Assembly (NCBI GenBank): GCA_011800155.1
Contig: CM022370.1
Span: 1,736,001 to 1,800,000 of the forward strand
DNA from: Flammulina velutipes
Taxonomy: Eukaryota; Basidiomycota; Agaricomycetes; Agaricales; Physalacriaceae
Direction of reading: 5' to 3'
Length of the DNA: 64,000 bases
The notes under the pieces were generated by a model. That model had not been told where the DNA came from. It searched no databases and saw only the letters and a list, made by a program, of their open reading frames with translations. A program made the position numbers and the translations under genes. Below, piece after piece: positions 1 through 11,248 of this stretch. The first letter of the stretch is position 1, and the number at the start of each line of letters is the position of its first letter.

Positions 1-1274
1 CCGTCTAACAACGCGCACCTTCAAGTCGTCAATTGATATCCGTGGCGTAGGGTCCTTCTGAAGCATAAGGTCCAGCATGTTCATGACATGTCCGGGTGTC
101 TGCCTGGACGCCCCACCACCTGTAGGAACGGCATCAGCACCCATGTGGTCCTCCGGGTGCCAGTCTTGCTGTAGGATGACCCTGTTCAGCGCAAAATGAC
201 TAGATCTGTCCGGTGGGGGGTTGAAGGGAAAACGGCCGAAGAAAAAGCAACACGCGGTGACGCCCAGACACCAGACGTCGACAGCAGGGGTTATGGGCGG
301 CTTGGTGTCGCAGCTCAAGTGGGCATTGACGAGCTCGAAATCGGACTGCGAACCTGGGATGGATTCGTACGAGCTGAGCGGGGAGGTGTTGGGCGGGGTG
401 GCGTCTGGCGGGAACCAGATGACTTCTGGGGCGTAGAAATAGCCTGTCCCTCGTACTTTGAGGAGGTCGTCGTCGTGGAAGGCAGAACACTCGCGCAGAG
501 AGTCGAGCGACCGTTGTGTGTGTGGACGGGGGACCTGCAGACGGCTCTCGCTAAAGTGCGATATGCCGTAGTCGATGATCTTGACGTAGGACCTGTTAGC
601 GGACCAGATAATGTTGGCGGGCTTGATGTCTCTATGAATGATGCCGTGATAGTGAACTTGGTGACAACGTTAGAATGGGGTATGAATTGTTTAGTCGGGA
701 GAGAAACATACGATATTCTAGGCCGACGACCACATCTCGTATGATACGACGGCTCTGCTCGACGGTCAAGGTCGGCCGTCCGCTGTGCTCCCAGGTGATG
801 GGACCACCGGACAGATATTCTAAAGCTGAAATGATTATTAGAATGGCAGCCAGCAGCAAGCAATGGCAACACTCACCTATATACACTGTCTCGCTGGACG
901 GGTCGTCGATGACCTCGAGCAGCTCAACGTGGCAGACATGGTTGCACGATTTCAGAATCGCAATTTCGCGCTCGATACTCTGCTGGGAGCTGGGCAGGTT
1001 GTTGCGGTCGGGATTTTGCTTGAATCGCTTGACGCTGACGTCCTTCTTGCTAACGCGCTTGACGGCTTTGATTACCTGCTCGGCGTCAGGAATTATACAG
1101 GAAATACGAATTTTGGCTGCGCACCGCATCCCGTCCGCATTCCTCGTCCGTCGAAAGCAGAACGTCGGACAAACCTGTCTTTGTATGCAACAGTCGCGAA
1201 CGACAGTACTGGTTGATTCTCCCGCTCGTCTTGACCGTCACCAACGACGTGCGCGTCGGTCGTCGAGCGTCCAT
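1..1274 (-). CDS. CAMKK/Elm1-like serine/threonine protein kinase, C-terminus cut by window edge
   Basis: Protein kinase of the Ca2+/calmodulin-kinase-kinase (Elm1/Sak1/Ssp1-like) group, expected to phosphorylate AMPK- or CaMK-type kinases in the cytoplasm. Seen: the VAIK lysine as VIKAVKRVSKK, catalytic loop HRDIKPAN, a DYG in place of DFG, activation segment GTGYFYAPEV and DVWCLGVTA. Chosen start is MDARRPTR. Three introns restore the frame: 1076-1124 (49 nt), 826-876 (51 nt) and 657-711 (55 nt). After the first join the N-lobe reads INQY...LHTKTGLSDVLL, where a canonical GxGxxGxV loop should stand. The reading frame is still open at position 1, so the C-terminus lies outside. The family is assigned by motif resemblance; the exact orthologue is not certain. 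Confidence 0.75.
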
Positions 1275-1631
1275 CGTCCGTCTAGGAGCAGGCCAGACGC
1301 GCAAATTGAAAGAGCGTGTTTGTATACATGAACAACAAACGGATATCATGGTCATTTACGAAATAATTTAGTGTTCGGTATGTAGCGTGGGAGTGTATGT
1401 AAGTAACTGCGATTGGCATGAATTCTGCGTTCCCTGACCGACCGCACTTCTCTTCCATCATCCGCGTCGTTTTCGAGGAGCGTAGCGTACTACGGAAGAG
1501 ACAGCGCCATCGCAGGCGCGTCGGAGGGCAACTAGTTTGTGTACCGACCCGAGGGCGGGTCGGTCGAGCGGTTTTGCATGAGCCGTGGGCTGTGAAAGTT
1601 ACAATGAGCAGCAAAAGTCAGAAAAAGGGCG
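1275..1631. other. Intergenic: kinase promoter and NMD2 3' end, with a hairpin
   Basis: A 357-bp gap between the start of the kinase and the stop of NMD2, both on the minus strand. It holds a perfect 9-bp inverted repeat with a 4-nt loop at 1543-1564 and no convincing coding sequence. Confidence 0.5.
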
Positions 1632-4600
1632 TTAACCAGCATAGCGGATTTTGATGCCGCCCATGCGGTTCTGAAGCTCCATGGCTGATGGAAGGTTCAA
1701 CGTCAAATAGCAGATGGTCGCTCAAGGCGCGCACCTCTCAGTTCTTCCGCCTCTTCTCGTTGCTCGTAGTCAAGCACTAGACGTTTGAGGTGTTGTTGTT
1801 CTACCCGGTCTTGAAGTTGAGCAGACCGCGTGTGAACAGCAAGTGGCGCTTGAGAGGGAACAGCCAATTGCCGCGTCTAATACATTTCCATAAGCGAAAG
1901 GTTCAGTCAGAACAGCCAAACTACTGACTTGTTGTTTGTTTCCCCGACGCGATAGCATCGTAAAGCTCATCGTGTTCGTCTTACTACCGTCTGATGGTTC
2001 TTCGGGGCGCTTGCGCATCGCCGGGAGAACGGCAGAATCCCAAAATGCAAGTGCAGCCTTCTTATCCACCTTGCGAGACTCTACCGATGTGTCCGTGACC
2101 ATTTTTGCTAGCTCCTTCGCGAATTCCGCTTCCGCATCCTCTGAAGGACCAAGGTATTCTTGAGTATTGCTTGCAGACAGCACGACTTCCTGGTCAGGTG
2201 AAGGAGCCCTGATACCCTCCTATGTGAAGGGTGGTGGTCAGACGGACATCACTGCGTGGAACCTAACATACCGATTCCTCGTCGGGGCCATCAGTTTCTT
2301 CTTCTTCATCCTCGTCGCGTTGTCGATCTTCATCATCGCTGCTTTCGTCCGCTGCCTCAATGTCTTCAGGTTCTTCCACTGCGGAGGTTAGTGTTCTTCT
2401 GTTGGAAAACAGATGATTATCCTCACGTTCTCCTGTTTGGTACGCAGTGCTTAGCATCTCATCTACAGCTAGAGCGGCCTCATCGATGCTCTTGACGAGT
2501 GTAAGCTTGGGTCGGACAGCCTCAAATAGAAATGAGAACATAATATGCAAAAAAGTGTTGACATCCTTACATCCAGAGTATCCGAGAGCATAAAGTCAAC
2601 ATCCATAGGCAGCGGCTGCTTGCAGTGAATGTAAAACTACATCGCGTCAAACCCTTATGTCCCAAAATGATCGTGAAGAACCACACACCTGGAACATCGT
2701 CAAAAAATTGTCCAGCTTCTTCTTCTGTGTTCCCCGGTCGAAACACATGCCACAAGTATCAAGTAGAACACAGACAAGTCGCACGCGGAAAAAATCGTCT
2801 GGCATGTCTACGGTACATGGCGGATTAGGCAGGGGACGTCCGTCAGCTGGGAAGCGCGTCAGAAAGGTCTTCCCGCGAAGAAGAGAAGAGCTTCGTACGA
2901 TGTCCAAAGGTAATCAATGACCACAGTGTGTCAAAGATGAGGTTGGAGCTGATGAGCCGGAAGATATAGAGCTCCCCGAAGTACTTCAGCGTCGCCACTC
3001 TTCTCTGATTTGTGTTGTAAACATTTTGCTCTAGGCCTCGCCGAATGTCTTCTAGAACCTGATCGACGACGGCGATAGAGAATTCGGGGTGGTAGCGTTG
3101 CAAGTCGTAGGTTAACATTGCGAGGAGACTGATGCTGCTGTATCGAATCTTCCAAGGTTTGGTGAATATCTTGAAAAGGATGGCAACCACGCTGGCATCC
3201 TCCCAGTCCAGTTTTCGAATAAGCTTCAACACTTTGTCGATGCTTCGCTTGGCCAGCACGTCGTAAATCAAGTGTCGGATAAAGAGCTCTGTGTTGCTTC
3301 GTTGCTTCTCTTGCCTAGGCGCACGTTCAGGAGGATTGCACTATAATAGGAAAGGTAAGTAGGTAGAAAGCGATATGGCCGAATCCCCACTTGATAGTAT
3401 GCGTTCTCCAGGAGAAGGAGTTGCCTCTGATCGAAATGTTGAAGGCTTTGTTTGCGCCGCATCAGTTCGAGCTGAGTGAGAGTTAGACCTAGAAGGATGA
3501 CGGAAATGTACCGAAGAAGTTTTACCATCGTCCCAAATCGTTCCCTAGTCTCGTCGCTGCGAAGAAGATACCGTCCGCACCCCTCCAAAAGGAGAGCGAT
3601 GTTCTCCACGTTTGTGCCGGAAAAGTCATCCAGGCAGACTTTAAACATATGAAGGACCAAGTGAGACGGTATTACTCCAAATTTGGTCAGATTGGCGATG
3701 AACATGATATTCTTGGACGCCGCATCAGCCAACGACGAGGTAAACTGAATGGGATAATAATACCTTCAGGCGAACTTCGGCCAGCTCCTTTACTACTTTT
3801 TTCTTTCGTTGTAAATACCGAAATTCTTCGTCCAGCTAAGAACACAATGAATCAAGGAAGCTTAAAGCGACGAGATGGACACTAACCACGGCGACAATAT
3901 CTACGCCCAAGTCGGGCATGTACTTGTTGAGAGTCGCAACAAAGCGAGAGTAATGGGGAAGCAAGTCAATCCGATTCTTGGGAACTTGGCTAAGAAACTT
4001 GACGAGCCGCTTTCTGGCCGCTTTTGAATTGAGGAAGGCGAAATCCAGTGCGGCTTGGTCGATCAATTCGCGGTTGGTAGCGTCAGGGAGACGTGTTAAC
4101 AAGGCAGTGAGAAGTTGAGAGGGTCCTTGAGGAGCGTGCGATTCGAGAGTTGGCGTTGTCGCCCGAGGAGTACCTTGGACAGGTGTCACAGTTCTGGAAA
4201 GAGTTAACGAACGCGTCAAGTCAGAAGTTGAAATTCCAACCCATCATCTTCAGTACTGTTGGACTCAGCCTTTGCAGCTGTGACGTCTAGACCTTGGGTA
4301 GCCAATTTCTCGAGCTCTTCTTCCAATTGGCGAATGTGCTCTTTATCCTCCTCTTCCTTGTCGGTTTCGTTGATTTCCGTTTGCTCTGTGTTCGAGACAT
4401 CTACTTCGTCAAGACCAAGGACACTGCGGGGTACAAAGTCCTTTAGGTCTTGCACATCCTCAAAGAATCTGCGTTCCTCTTCATCCTCCCATTTGCCGCC
4501 GCTGATAGTCATGTCGTCGCCATCGCCAATGGCAAACTGATTGGACGTGTTGGAGCCAATCTGGATTGAATCTGATTTCTGAGACGACGTAGGGAGTTGT

Positions 4601-5820
4601 GGCATTGGCAAATAAAGCAGCTCAGCCAGTCTAGATGAAGTTGAGATGTGTTTTGCTGTAGCTGGAGGGATAGTACATACGATTGACAGTTGGCGAGAAG
4701 CTTTTCGTATCCTTTGGTCATTTTTTCGTACGCTTGTTGCCTGTCCTCGAAGATTTCGCCCGAGCGGATGTAGGCCTCGTGATTACGGCGGTCCTGCTCT
4801 TGGAGGCGCTAGACACATATTTAGCGTATGGACGCGCTGTGCGGCACGAAATAAACCTTGTGCTCGATAACGAGCTTTTTGGAGACGTTATCAAAGTAGT
4901 TTTCGCACATGCGCTTGAAGCGGTCGCGTATGTCCTGTTCAACTAGGAAGACTGGCTCCTCGTTGAGAGCTGGAAACGCGTGACCATTTGACTGAGCTGT
5001 TTTTGACATTGCAGGGGGTGTTATGCCGAGATAGGGCAGGGAATAGGACTTTAGAAAAGTTGTAAGCAGCGGCATGGAGGAAAGGGTTGGGTCGTTGGAA
5101 AGCTAGGCTGGGAGTGAGCCTGGATCTGTTCGGATTAGAGTGGGCCTACCAGTTCCTTGAGGGCCTTCATGATCCACTCGCCGCCGCTCCGGCCCGCAGC
5201 GTCGGTGATGATACCCACCAACGCCAGCTCGGAGCAGACACGGAATACGGGCCGTTGTCGAGTCAGCCTCGCAGCGTCCTCCTTTTCGCGTTGTTCAGGC
5301 GGAATTCCTGCAGCAGCCTTGCCTGGTCCAGTGAGCGCAGACGACAGCGCAGCGACAAGAGTAGGCGTGTACAGCGAAGGGAAACGGCGGTGAAGCGCAG
5401 AAATAATCTGTCGCAAAAAGTCAGCGACGCCTGGATGGCGCTCTCGCTTGTGGCGCACCTCGACAGCACTCCATACGTCCTTTTCACTCTTGCACCGAGC
5501 GATTCCTTCCAGTGTGGCGCCCCCAATTTCATCAACGTACTTTTCCAGCGAGAGCGAGTCAATGTCCTTGAGTATCTGGTCGTGATTATCGGTCGCCACC
5601 GACTGTTTTATGCGTTTAATAAGAGCTGTATGCCGCTTCAGCGACGAGTCCAATTTCGAGGACTCTGTGCAATCCATTAATCAACCAGTTGAGCCACATT
5701 ATGGCGCATACACACACCTTGCGGTTTGGCACTGGCATTGAGCTGTCTTAGCGCAATCCTCTTGTTGTATTTCGCTTTTTCCTCGTCGATTTTGCTGTTG
5801 GAAGGCGTAGCAGAATCCAT
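1632..5820 (-). CDS. NMD2: Nonsense-mediated mRNA decay factor Upf2/Nmd2
   Basis: Scaffold of the NMD surveillance complex that bridges Upf1 and Upf3 and acts on ribosome-bound mRNA in the cytoplasm. Starts MDSATPSNSKIDEEKAKYNK, then an intron leads into ESSKLDSSLKRHTALIKRIK, the first of three MIF4G-type helical regions. The third is recognisable around IRKLDWEDASVVAILFKIFTKPWKIRYS (read in short blocks). An acidic tract (EEPEDIEAADESSDDEDRQRDEDEEEE) follows, then the Upf1-binding C-terminus (FAKELAKMVTDTSVESRKVDKK) ending GGIKIRYAG after the last small exon. About ten exons are separated by short introns. The start codon lies 72 bp from the divergent RAD26 start. Confidence 0.93.
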
Positions 5821-5892
5821 AGCTTGTTTGCCAAATGACCGTAGGAAACAATGGATTGAGCGAGTTGCCTAATCCGGTCTTGCTCTCCGCTC
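5821..5892. promoter_or_regulatory. 72-bp divergent promoter between NMD2 and RAD26
   Basis: The two ATGs face away from each other with only 72 bp between them, so both transcripts must initiate from a shared or overlapping region, possibly inside each other's 5' exons. No TATA box is evident. Confidence 0.55.
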
Positions 5893-8818
5893 ATGCCTGT
5901 CGACAACGACGACGACGACCTTTTCGACGACGACGACGATTTCCTCGACGAGGCCACCCTCAATGCGCTCGACGAGGTCGATGCTAAAATACAAGCTGAA
6001 AGGCTAAAGCGCCAGCAGTGCGATTCATCCCAGGATGCCGTGCCACCACCGGCCAAACGACCGCGACTGGACTACCAGCAGCCTGTATCAGCGCGTCTGG
6101 AGGCCATTGACAACTTTCCAGAGATAGTCGTGTCTGGTAACGGGCGATATGGTATCCCCAAAGGCGAGATTGTTCTTAGCTTCAGTCAAGCATCGTCGCA
6201 AAGCCCATCGCAGCCTGAACAGCAGCAGCAGCAGCCACCAGAGCCACCAAAGCGCACGACGCCACCAGAACCACCTAAACATTCTTACAAGCCGCCATCC
6301 AAACCAAGCCCTGCTCCCCAACAAACGCGCCGACCTGCGCCTCCTCTTAAGTCGACGCGTCCACCCGTGACTGTTGTACAAACGACGCGCCAACGTACGC
6401 CCACTCCTCCGCCAGCCCCTCCTAAGGTATCTCCCCAAGAGCAAGAGGTCAGTCTATCTCTTCGTATCCCTTTGATCACACTCACATCCTCGTCCAGCTC
6501 AAGGACCGGATCGCAAAGCTCGAAGACGACCTCAAAGCCGCCAAAAATGAAGGCTTTGCAAAGACGGGGGAAGTCACCATCCTTCGTACGAACATGGAAA
6601 AGGTGCAGTAGTCCGCCCAGTGGCCATCGCAAACGTTGACTCTGTCCAGGCGAAGAAGGAGCATGCACAGAAGATAGCAGATCTGATATCGAAATGTCAC
6701 GAAGGTAATGCTGAACTAGCCCAAGCCAGGCGCGAAATGAAGGAGGAGAGGGAAAGGATGCAAACTCAGCTCGCTTTCAAGGTCCGCCTTGCCCTCCATA
6801 CGGTCCATCTACCGTTAATATACCGTGTCTTCAGAATCAAGAACAAGAGGCTTTGCGCAGACAGCGTGTTCAAGCTACACCTATTCGTGAGACGCCTCAG
6901 CCTCAAGCTGGTCCCAGCAGGATCATAAGCCCCGTCGCAACGCGTCGATTACCTGAGAAACGCTCGCAACGTCTTCCGGGATTCAAAAATGCTTTCACGC
7001 AAAGTCCTACATTCCAGAAGAACAAGAGGGGTAAAGACCGCGCCACACAGCAACTTGAACCACCTAGTTCGCCGCCCTGCAGTCCTCCTAAATTCATCAC
7101 TGAGGACGTGGAGATGGATGATGTTTTCGTTGACACTGCCGACCCTCCGCAAGGACAAGCGTTCAGCTCACAGATGGAAGAGTTTCCCATCGAATCTGAC
7201 TTGGACCCCAATGTTATCGACCTCGGGTCATATGATTGGAAGGCAGAGGTATGTCGTCTTCTCTATGGCAACATTTTCCTCACAAACTTCGTTTAGATGT
7301 ATCAAATTATCCTTACACACAAGCACCCATCCTCCTCTCGGAACACCCTTCAGTATCTTCTCGAAGCCCAAGTGCCTCGAGAACACGAAGAAGACTACCG
7401 ATACAGCATTGACCAACTCTTGACAGTTCTGGGAAGCCACCAAGCACTTCACGACTACTACTCGGCGGCATCTGCGATCGCCTCGTCATTAATCAACATT
7501 ACAACTATGCTCATTACACATAATATAGCAAGTCTTTTCAGCAAAGACGTCGACACTACATTGACTTGAACATCACAGATACCACAATTACTCACCATGC
7601 TCCATCTTTTTGTGCAGTTAATCTATTCCCTGCCATCTTTCACCTCCATATTGCTTGCGCAAAAGCAGGGCACCAATTCTAGAATATTGGTCGCCATATG
7701 TGCTTTTATCCCCCGACACATCGCACCTCCAAAACAGAAGAATAGGGATGAAGCATATCCTACCGAGTTAGCCCATACAACTATGGACTTTCTGTGTGCT
7801 TTGTGTTGGAATCCAGCACGAAAGGAAGCGGACCAACTTCTTTATATGTTTCGCAATCGGGAGGTTTTCGATACCTTACTGCAAGGGTGCCAACCAACCT
7901 GGATGCTACAGCGAGTTACAGAGTTCGTCACGATGCAATTATCGTGTGAGTATTCTCTTCTCTGTTCGTGTCTAGCTAAACTTGTGTAGGTCCCCGAGTT
8001 GCTTCGAGTCTACTGTCGATATCTGCGACCGAGCCGCCGACGATTGACAACGCCAAGTTCCCGGTGTTAGATCGACTGTGTTCATTCCTCGTCGACTCGA
8101 ATCGTCATAACTCGGAGGTACTTGGCCAGCCTTTTGCACGGATTGGCATAAACACTGATTACGCACCAGGGAATGCCACTCAAACGATCTATTTTGTGTT
8201 TCGTGGGTCTGCTGAGTGCCTCTCATCCCGATGCTTTGCCGCTGCTCGCCGCCTCTCAAATCCTCGTGCCTACGCTCGTAGCCTTCCTGACCATGTTGAT
8301 CACGCCGTTATGGCAAGACGAAGATGAGTTTGTGTACTCCCCTGACCTTACCAAGTCGTGCGTCCAATCTCACAACTCTTCATACCGAACGATTTCATAA
8401 TTTCAGCAGAACTGTCCGTCTACTCAACCAAACGATGTACCTACTGCATCGCCTTGTTTACCACCAAGGCTCGCCGATCAACCTGCGAAGCAAGCTCATC
8501 CGCGCTCCTGTTCGCCACTTTAACGGCATCCTTCATATGTTCACGCTCACGTTCGGGCGGTTGTGCTATAGCGCAGTGCCAGATTGGATGCCAGACAGCG
8601 TGGGGACGGAGATGGGTGTGATCTCTGGTATGTGGCTCTGCGATTTTAGAGTACAAATTGCTGATGGCGAGCTAGAATTTGCGTCAGATCTACTAGAATT
8701 GGTAGTGGATGGCCCGGACGGAGATAAGGTGTGGGAGGCGTTTCAGGAAAATGGAGAGGGTGAGAGAGATGAGGAGCCTGAAGAGGCGGAGCTCTTGCGG
8801 GGTTCACCAGAGATCTAA
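5893..8818 (+). CDS. RAD26: DNA-damage checkpoint protein Rad26/LCD1/UvsD (ATRIP homologue)
   Basis: Regulatory partner of the ATR/Rad3 kinase that loads it on RPA-coated single-stranded DNA. Seen: an acidic N-terminus (DDDDLFDDDDDFLDEATLNAL), a long Pro/Gln-rich linker, and a coiled coil with the family signature GEVTILRTNMEK. A helical C-terminal domain follows (EMYQIILTHKHPSS...WMPDSVGTEMGV). Introns at 6448-6497 and 6603-6649 keep the coiled coil in frame; the second removes an apparent stop at CAG-TAG. Later introns are similar in size. CAG and Pro-codon runs in the linker look like microsatellite-driven growth. Sequence conservation in this family is low outside the coiled coil, so the call rests on that signature and the overall architecture. 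Confidence 0.8.
6448..6497 (+). other. RAD26 intron
   Basis: A 50-nt intron beginning GTCAGT and ending CCAG; removing it joins the Pro-rich linker to the coiled coil (LKDRIAKLEDDLK). Confidence 0.75.
6603..6649 (+). other. RAD26 intron hiding an in-frame stop
   Basis: A 47-nt GT-AG intron; splicing gives ...RTNMEK-AKKEHAQKIADLI in one heptad-bearing frame. Without splicing the frame stops after two codons. Confidence 0.75.
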
Positions 8819-9000
8819 TTAGTGACTATTGATTGTTATCAACGTTTATGTGTCGCGAGACACACACTATAGGATCCTCTCTTAGGTGAATTGATTTGGA
8901 AGTGGGATACTACAACTGGGTGGTGGTACAAAATAATGTACAACATGATGTACAATATAAATGAGATGGGATGTGTCCGTGTGCGCCATTGTGACCACCA

Positions 9001-10736
9001 TTAGTTATTATCTGTCTCCGACTTCCTAAGCCTCACCCAGCTGTGCGAGCTTTCCCCCGGATTGCTTTCCGCGTCTGCTTCTGAACCCGCTTCTGACGAA
9101 GTATCATCGTGCTGCTCCGTGGCGATGGGCGCTACGGGCGGTTCAACAGGAGGCAAGTCCGCAGGAGCACTGGGCGATTCCACAGGCAGCATGGCGTTGC
9201 GCAACCCCACCAGGAAATGCGGGATGTTCAACAACGCGTCCAAAATAAGTGAAGGCAAGAATGATGCATATTTGTAGGTATGCGAGCCTGCGCCGATGGA
9301 GAACCGCTCGCCTCGAATGAGGTTGCGTATCCAGCCAAGACCAATGTTGAAGCCGAAGAAGGTTGGTCCAAGTCGCCCATTACTGACGACACAGGCGATG
9401 CTATCTAGGAATACCTTGACGTCCGTTGGCTTTCGGGGAACACCGTAGTGTGCGTGGTCGCCGAGCTGACCCTTGAGGCTCTCCCATTTTGACTGGGGAG
9501 GGTGCGAGATGGCTGCAAAGCCAGCACCGTAGGTTAGTTTCTCTGACACACTCCATCGTTCCATAGACTTGTAGACATCTTCCGGGGCGAGGTGGGGAGA
9601 AGAAGGGGCAACGTCAAAGACACCAATGTCGGTGACGACGACGTTGATGTGCTTCATGGCTTCAGACTTGCCGGTCAACGCAGCGACAGATATCTCGCGT
9701 CGCAAGACTTCGGCTGCGCGAACTGTGCCGGCCGCGGCCATGGATTGCATGGCAGAGAATGGAAGGCCCACGCGCGCGGCGGTGGCAGGAATGCAGATTA
9801 CGATGTTCTTGTTGTTGTCGATGGAAGATAAATTTCTGAAGAGAGGAAGAATGGATTGGATAACCTGGAGTGGGGTGATCTGCGTCGCGTTGAGGTAGGG
9901 GATGTAATCAGATTGGAGATTTATGTTTTCGAACGGCGCATGGACAGCAGGGGCAGCGAGAGAAAGCAAGGAAACGACAGAATGCACGTTGAGTGGTAAG
10001 GCGAATGGGTCGCCAGGCGAGTTTAGTGGGAATCGACGCGTGAGGGTCGTCGCCATTGAACGAAGGAAAACGGGGATACCAGCGGGCTGAGATGTTGTGA
10101 GATTCTGTGCTATGGACAAGCGAGAAATAGGCGTACTTGGCTGGGGTCAAGGACAAGTGCGCGCACGTAGCCGCGACTCCGGCGTTCGAGATCGTCGGCT
10201 GCCTGGGGCGTAGCGACGCTGGCAATGACAATGTATCCTTTGCGTTCGAGGTCATTGACCAGGGGGATTCCGAGCGACGTATCAGCGCCCAGTACGACTG
10301 CAGGATGTCACTACGAGTGCAAGAAGAGACAGACTGAAGACGTACCGACGACATGTCTACGCCCCGACGCATCTTTCGCGCTGCGTGCTTTGAGTGTCCT
10401 CGTATAGATGCCGCCGTATCCAACGAGCAGTCCTGCGCCTGCAACGCCGACGACGACTCCGCCTGCCTGCCACGGATGTTTCTCGATCCATCCCACTGAG
10501 CTTTCATACCAGGTCGCTGGTGGTGGTGGTGGTGGTGGCGGTGGTGGCACCTCAAAGTCGCCCAGACTAGGCAGATGGTCCATGAGCTGAGGCATGCCGA
10601 CTGGCCCATACCGAGTCAGATTCGTCCAGGCTTGTCCCAGACGCTCTTGAACCCGCGCTATATCAGGCGTAGCAGCATTCAGCGAGCTGTACAGCGTGTC
10701 CTCCAGTGATTCGAGGAACTCTTCAATTTTGTCCAT
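9001..10736 (-). CDS. DUF1776 family, short-chain-dehydrogenase-like membrane protein
   Basis: Fungal DUF1776 protein of unknown biochemical role. Order: N-terminal helix MDKIEEFLESLEDTLYSSL, a run of ten prolines (from a GGT repeat on the plus strand), one membrane segment (GGVVVGVAGAGLLVGYGGIY), then a Rossmann-like domain (VVLGADTSLGIPLVNDLE) and an SDR-type fold to residue about 480. The TGxxxGxG nucleotide motif is replaced by GADTSLGIP, so NAD(P) binding is doubtful. Two introns were placed: one after the membrane segment (RRHV to VVLGAD) and one at DPSQ to PAGIPVF. An in-frame ATG 81 bp upstream would add 27 residues; I prefer the inner ATG because the family begins near this helix. 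The C-terminus is acidic and Ser-rich. Confidence 0.8.
10519..10548. repeat. GGT trinucleotide microsatellite coding for polyproline
   Basis: About ten GGT/GGC units; on the minus strand they encode the proline run of the DUF1776 protein. Length is likely to vary between strains. Confidence 0.85.
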
Positions 10737-11248
10737 CTTGAACAGAGGGAGAAACCAGCAGAACGGCCCGGTATCACGGTTTGTGGCGCATTCGGCATTC
10801 ACCGGTTCATCTTGCATTCTGAAATTTTGATTTCTGGCACTGGGAGAGACATCTACATTCCAGATGATCTCGCGGCAGTTGACTTGTTATATTACGCCAC
10901 ATCGAACACACCAATGAGCGCACAGTGATTTGTGATTCCTTACCACTCTCCCTCCAGTCTAGAGGCGTGCGTAAGTAATCTGTATTGAAACATCTCTATA
11001 AATATCGAAACATGATACAGGATATGCTGCAAGGCTAACACTGAACACATTCTACCCTATATCTGCATGCGACGTCAAAAAAGACAGCGACACTGCTCCA
11101 AATGTGCGGTATAGTAAGGCGTCGCGGTGTAGTAGTAAGAGACCAAAATTGAACCGAGAGTAGATAAGAGTGATGTTAGCCCGTGAGCGACGTGCCCAAA
11201 GAAAAGGGTCCCCCGCGTGTATGATTCCCAACTTGCATAGCTCAACTA
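10737..11248. other. Intergenic: DUF1776 upstream region and PBS2 3' end
   Basis: A 512-bp gap between two minus-strand genes. I see no ORF with family resemblance, no RNA gene and no repeat. Confidence 0.5.

Noticed and set aside
1070..1290. A broken reading frame at the start of the CAMKK-like kinase
   Set aside because: A 49-nt intron at 1076-1124 joins the frames; the gene is intact within the window.
6595..6625. An apparent frameshift with in-frame TAG in RAD26
   Set aside because: A 47-nt GT-AG intron (6603-6649) removes it and restores a clean coiled coil, so the gene is not broken.
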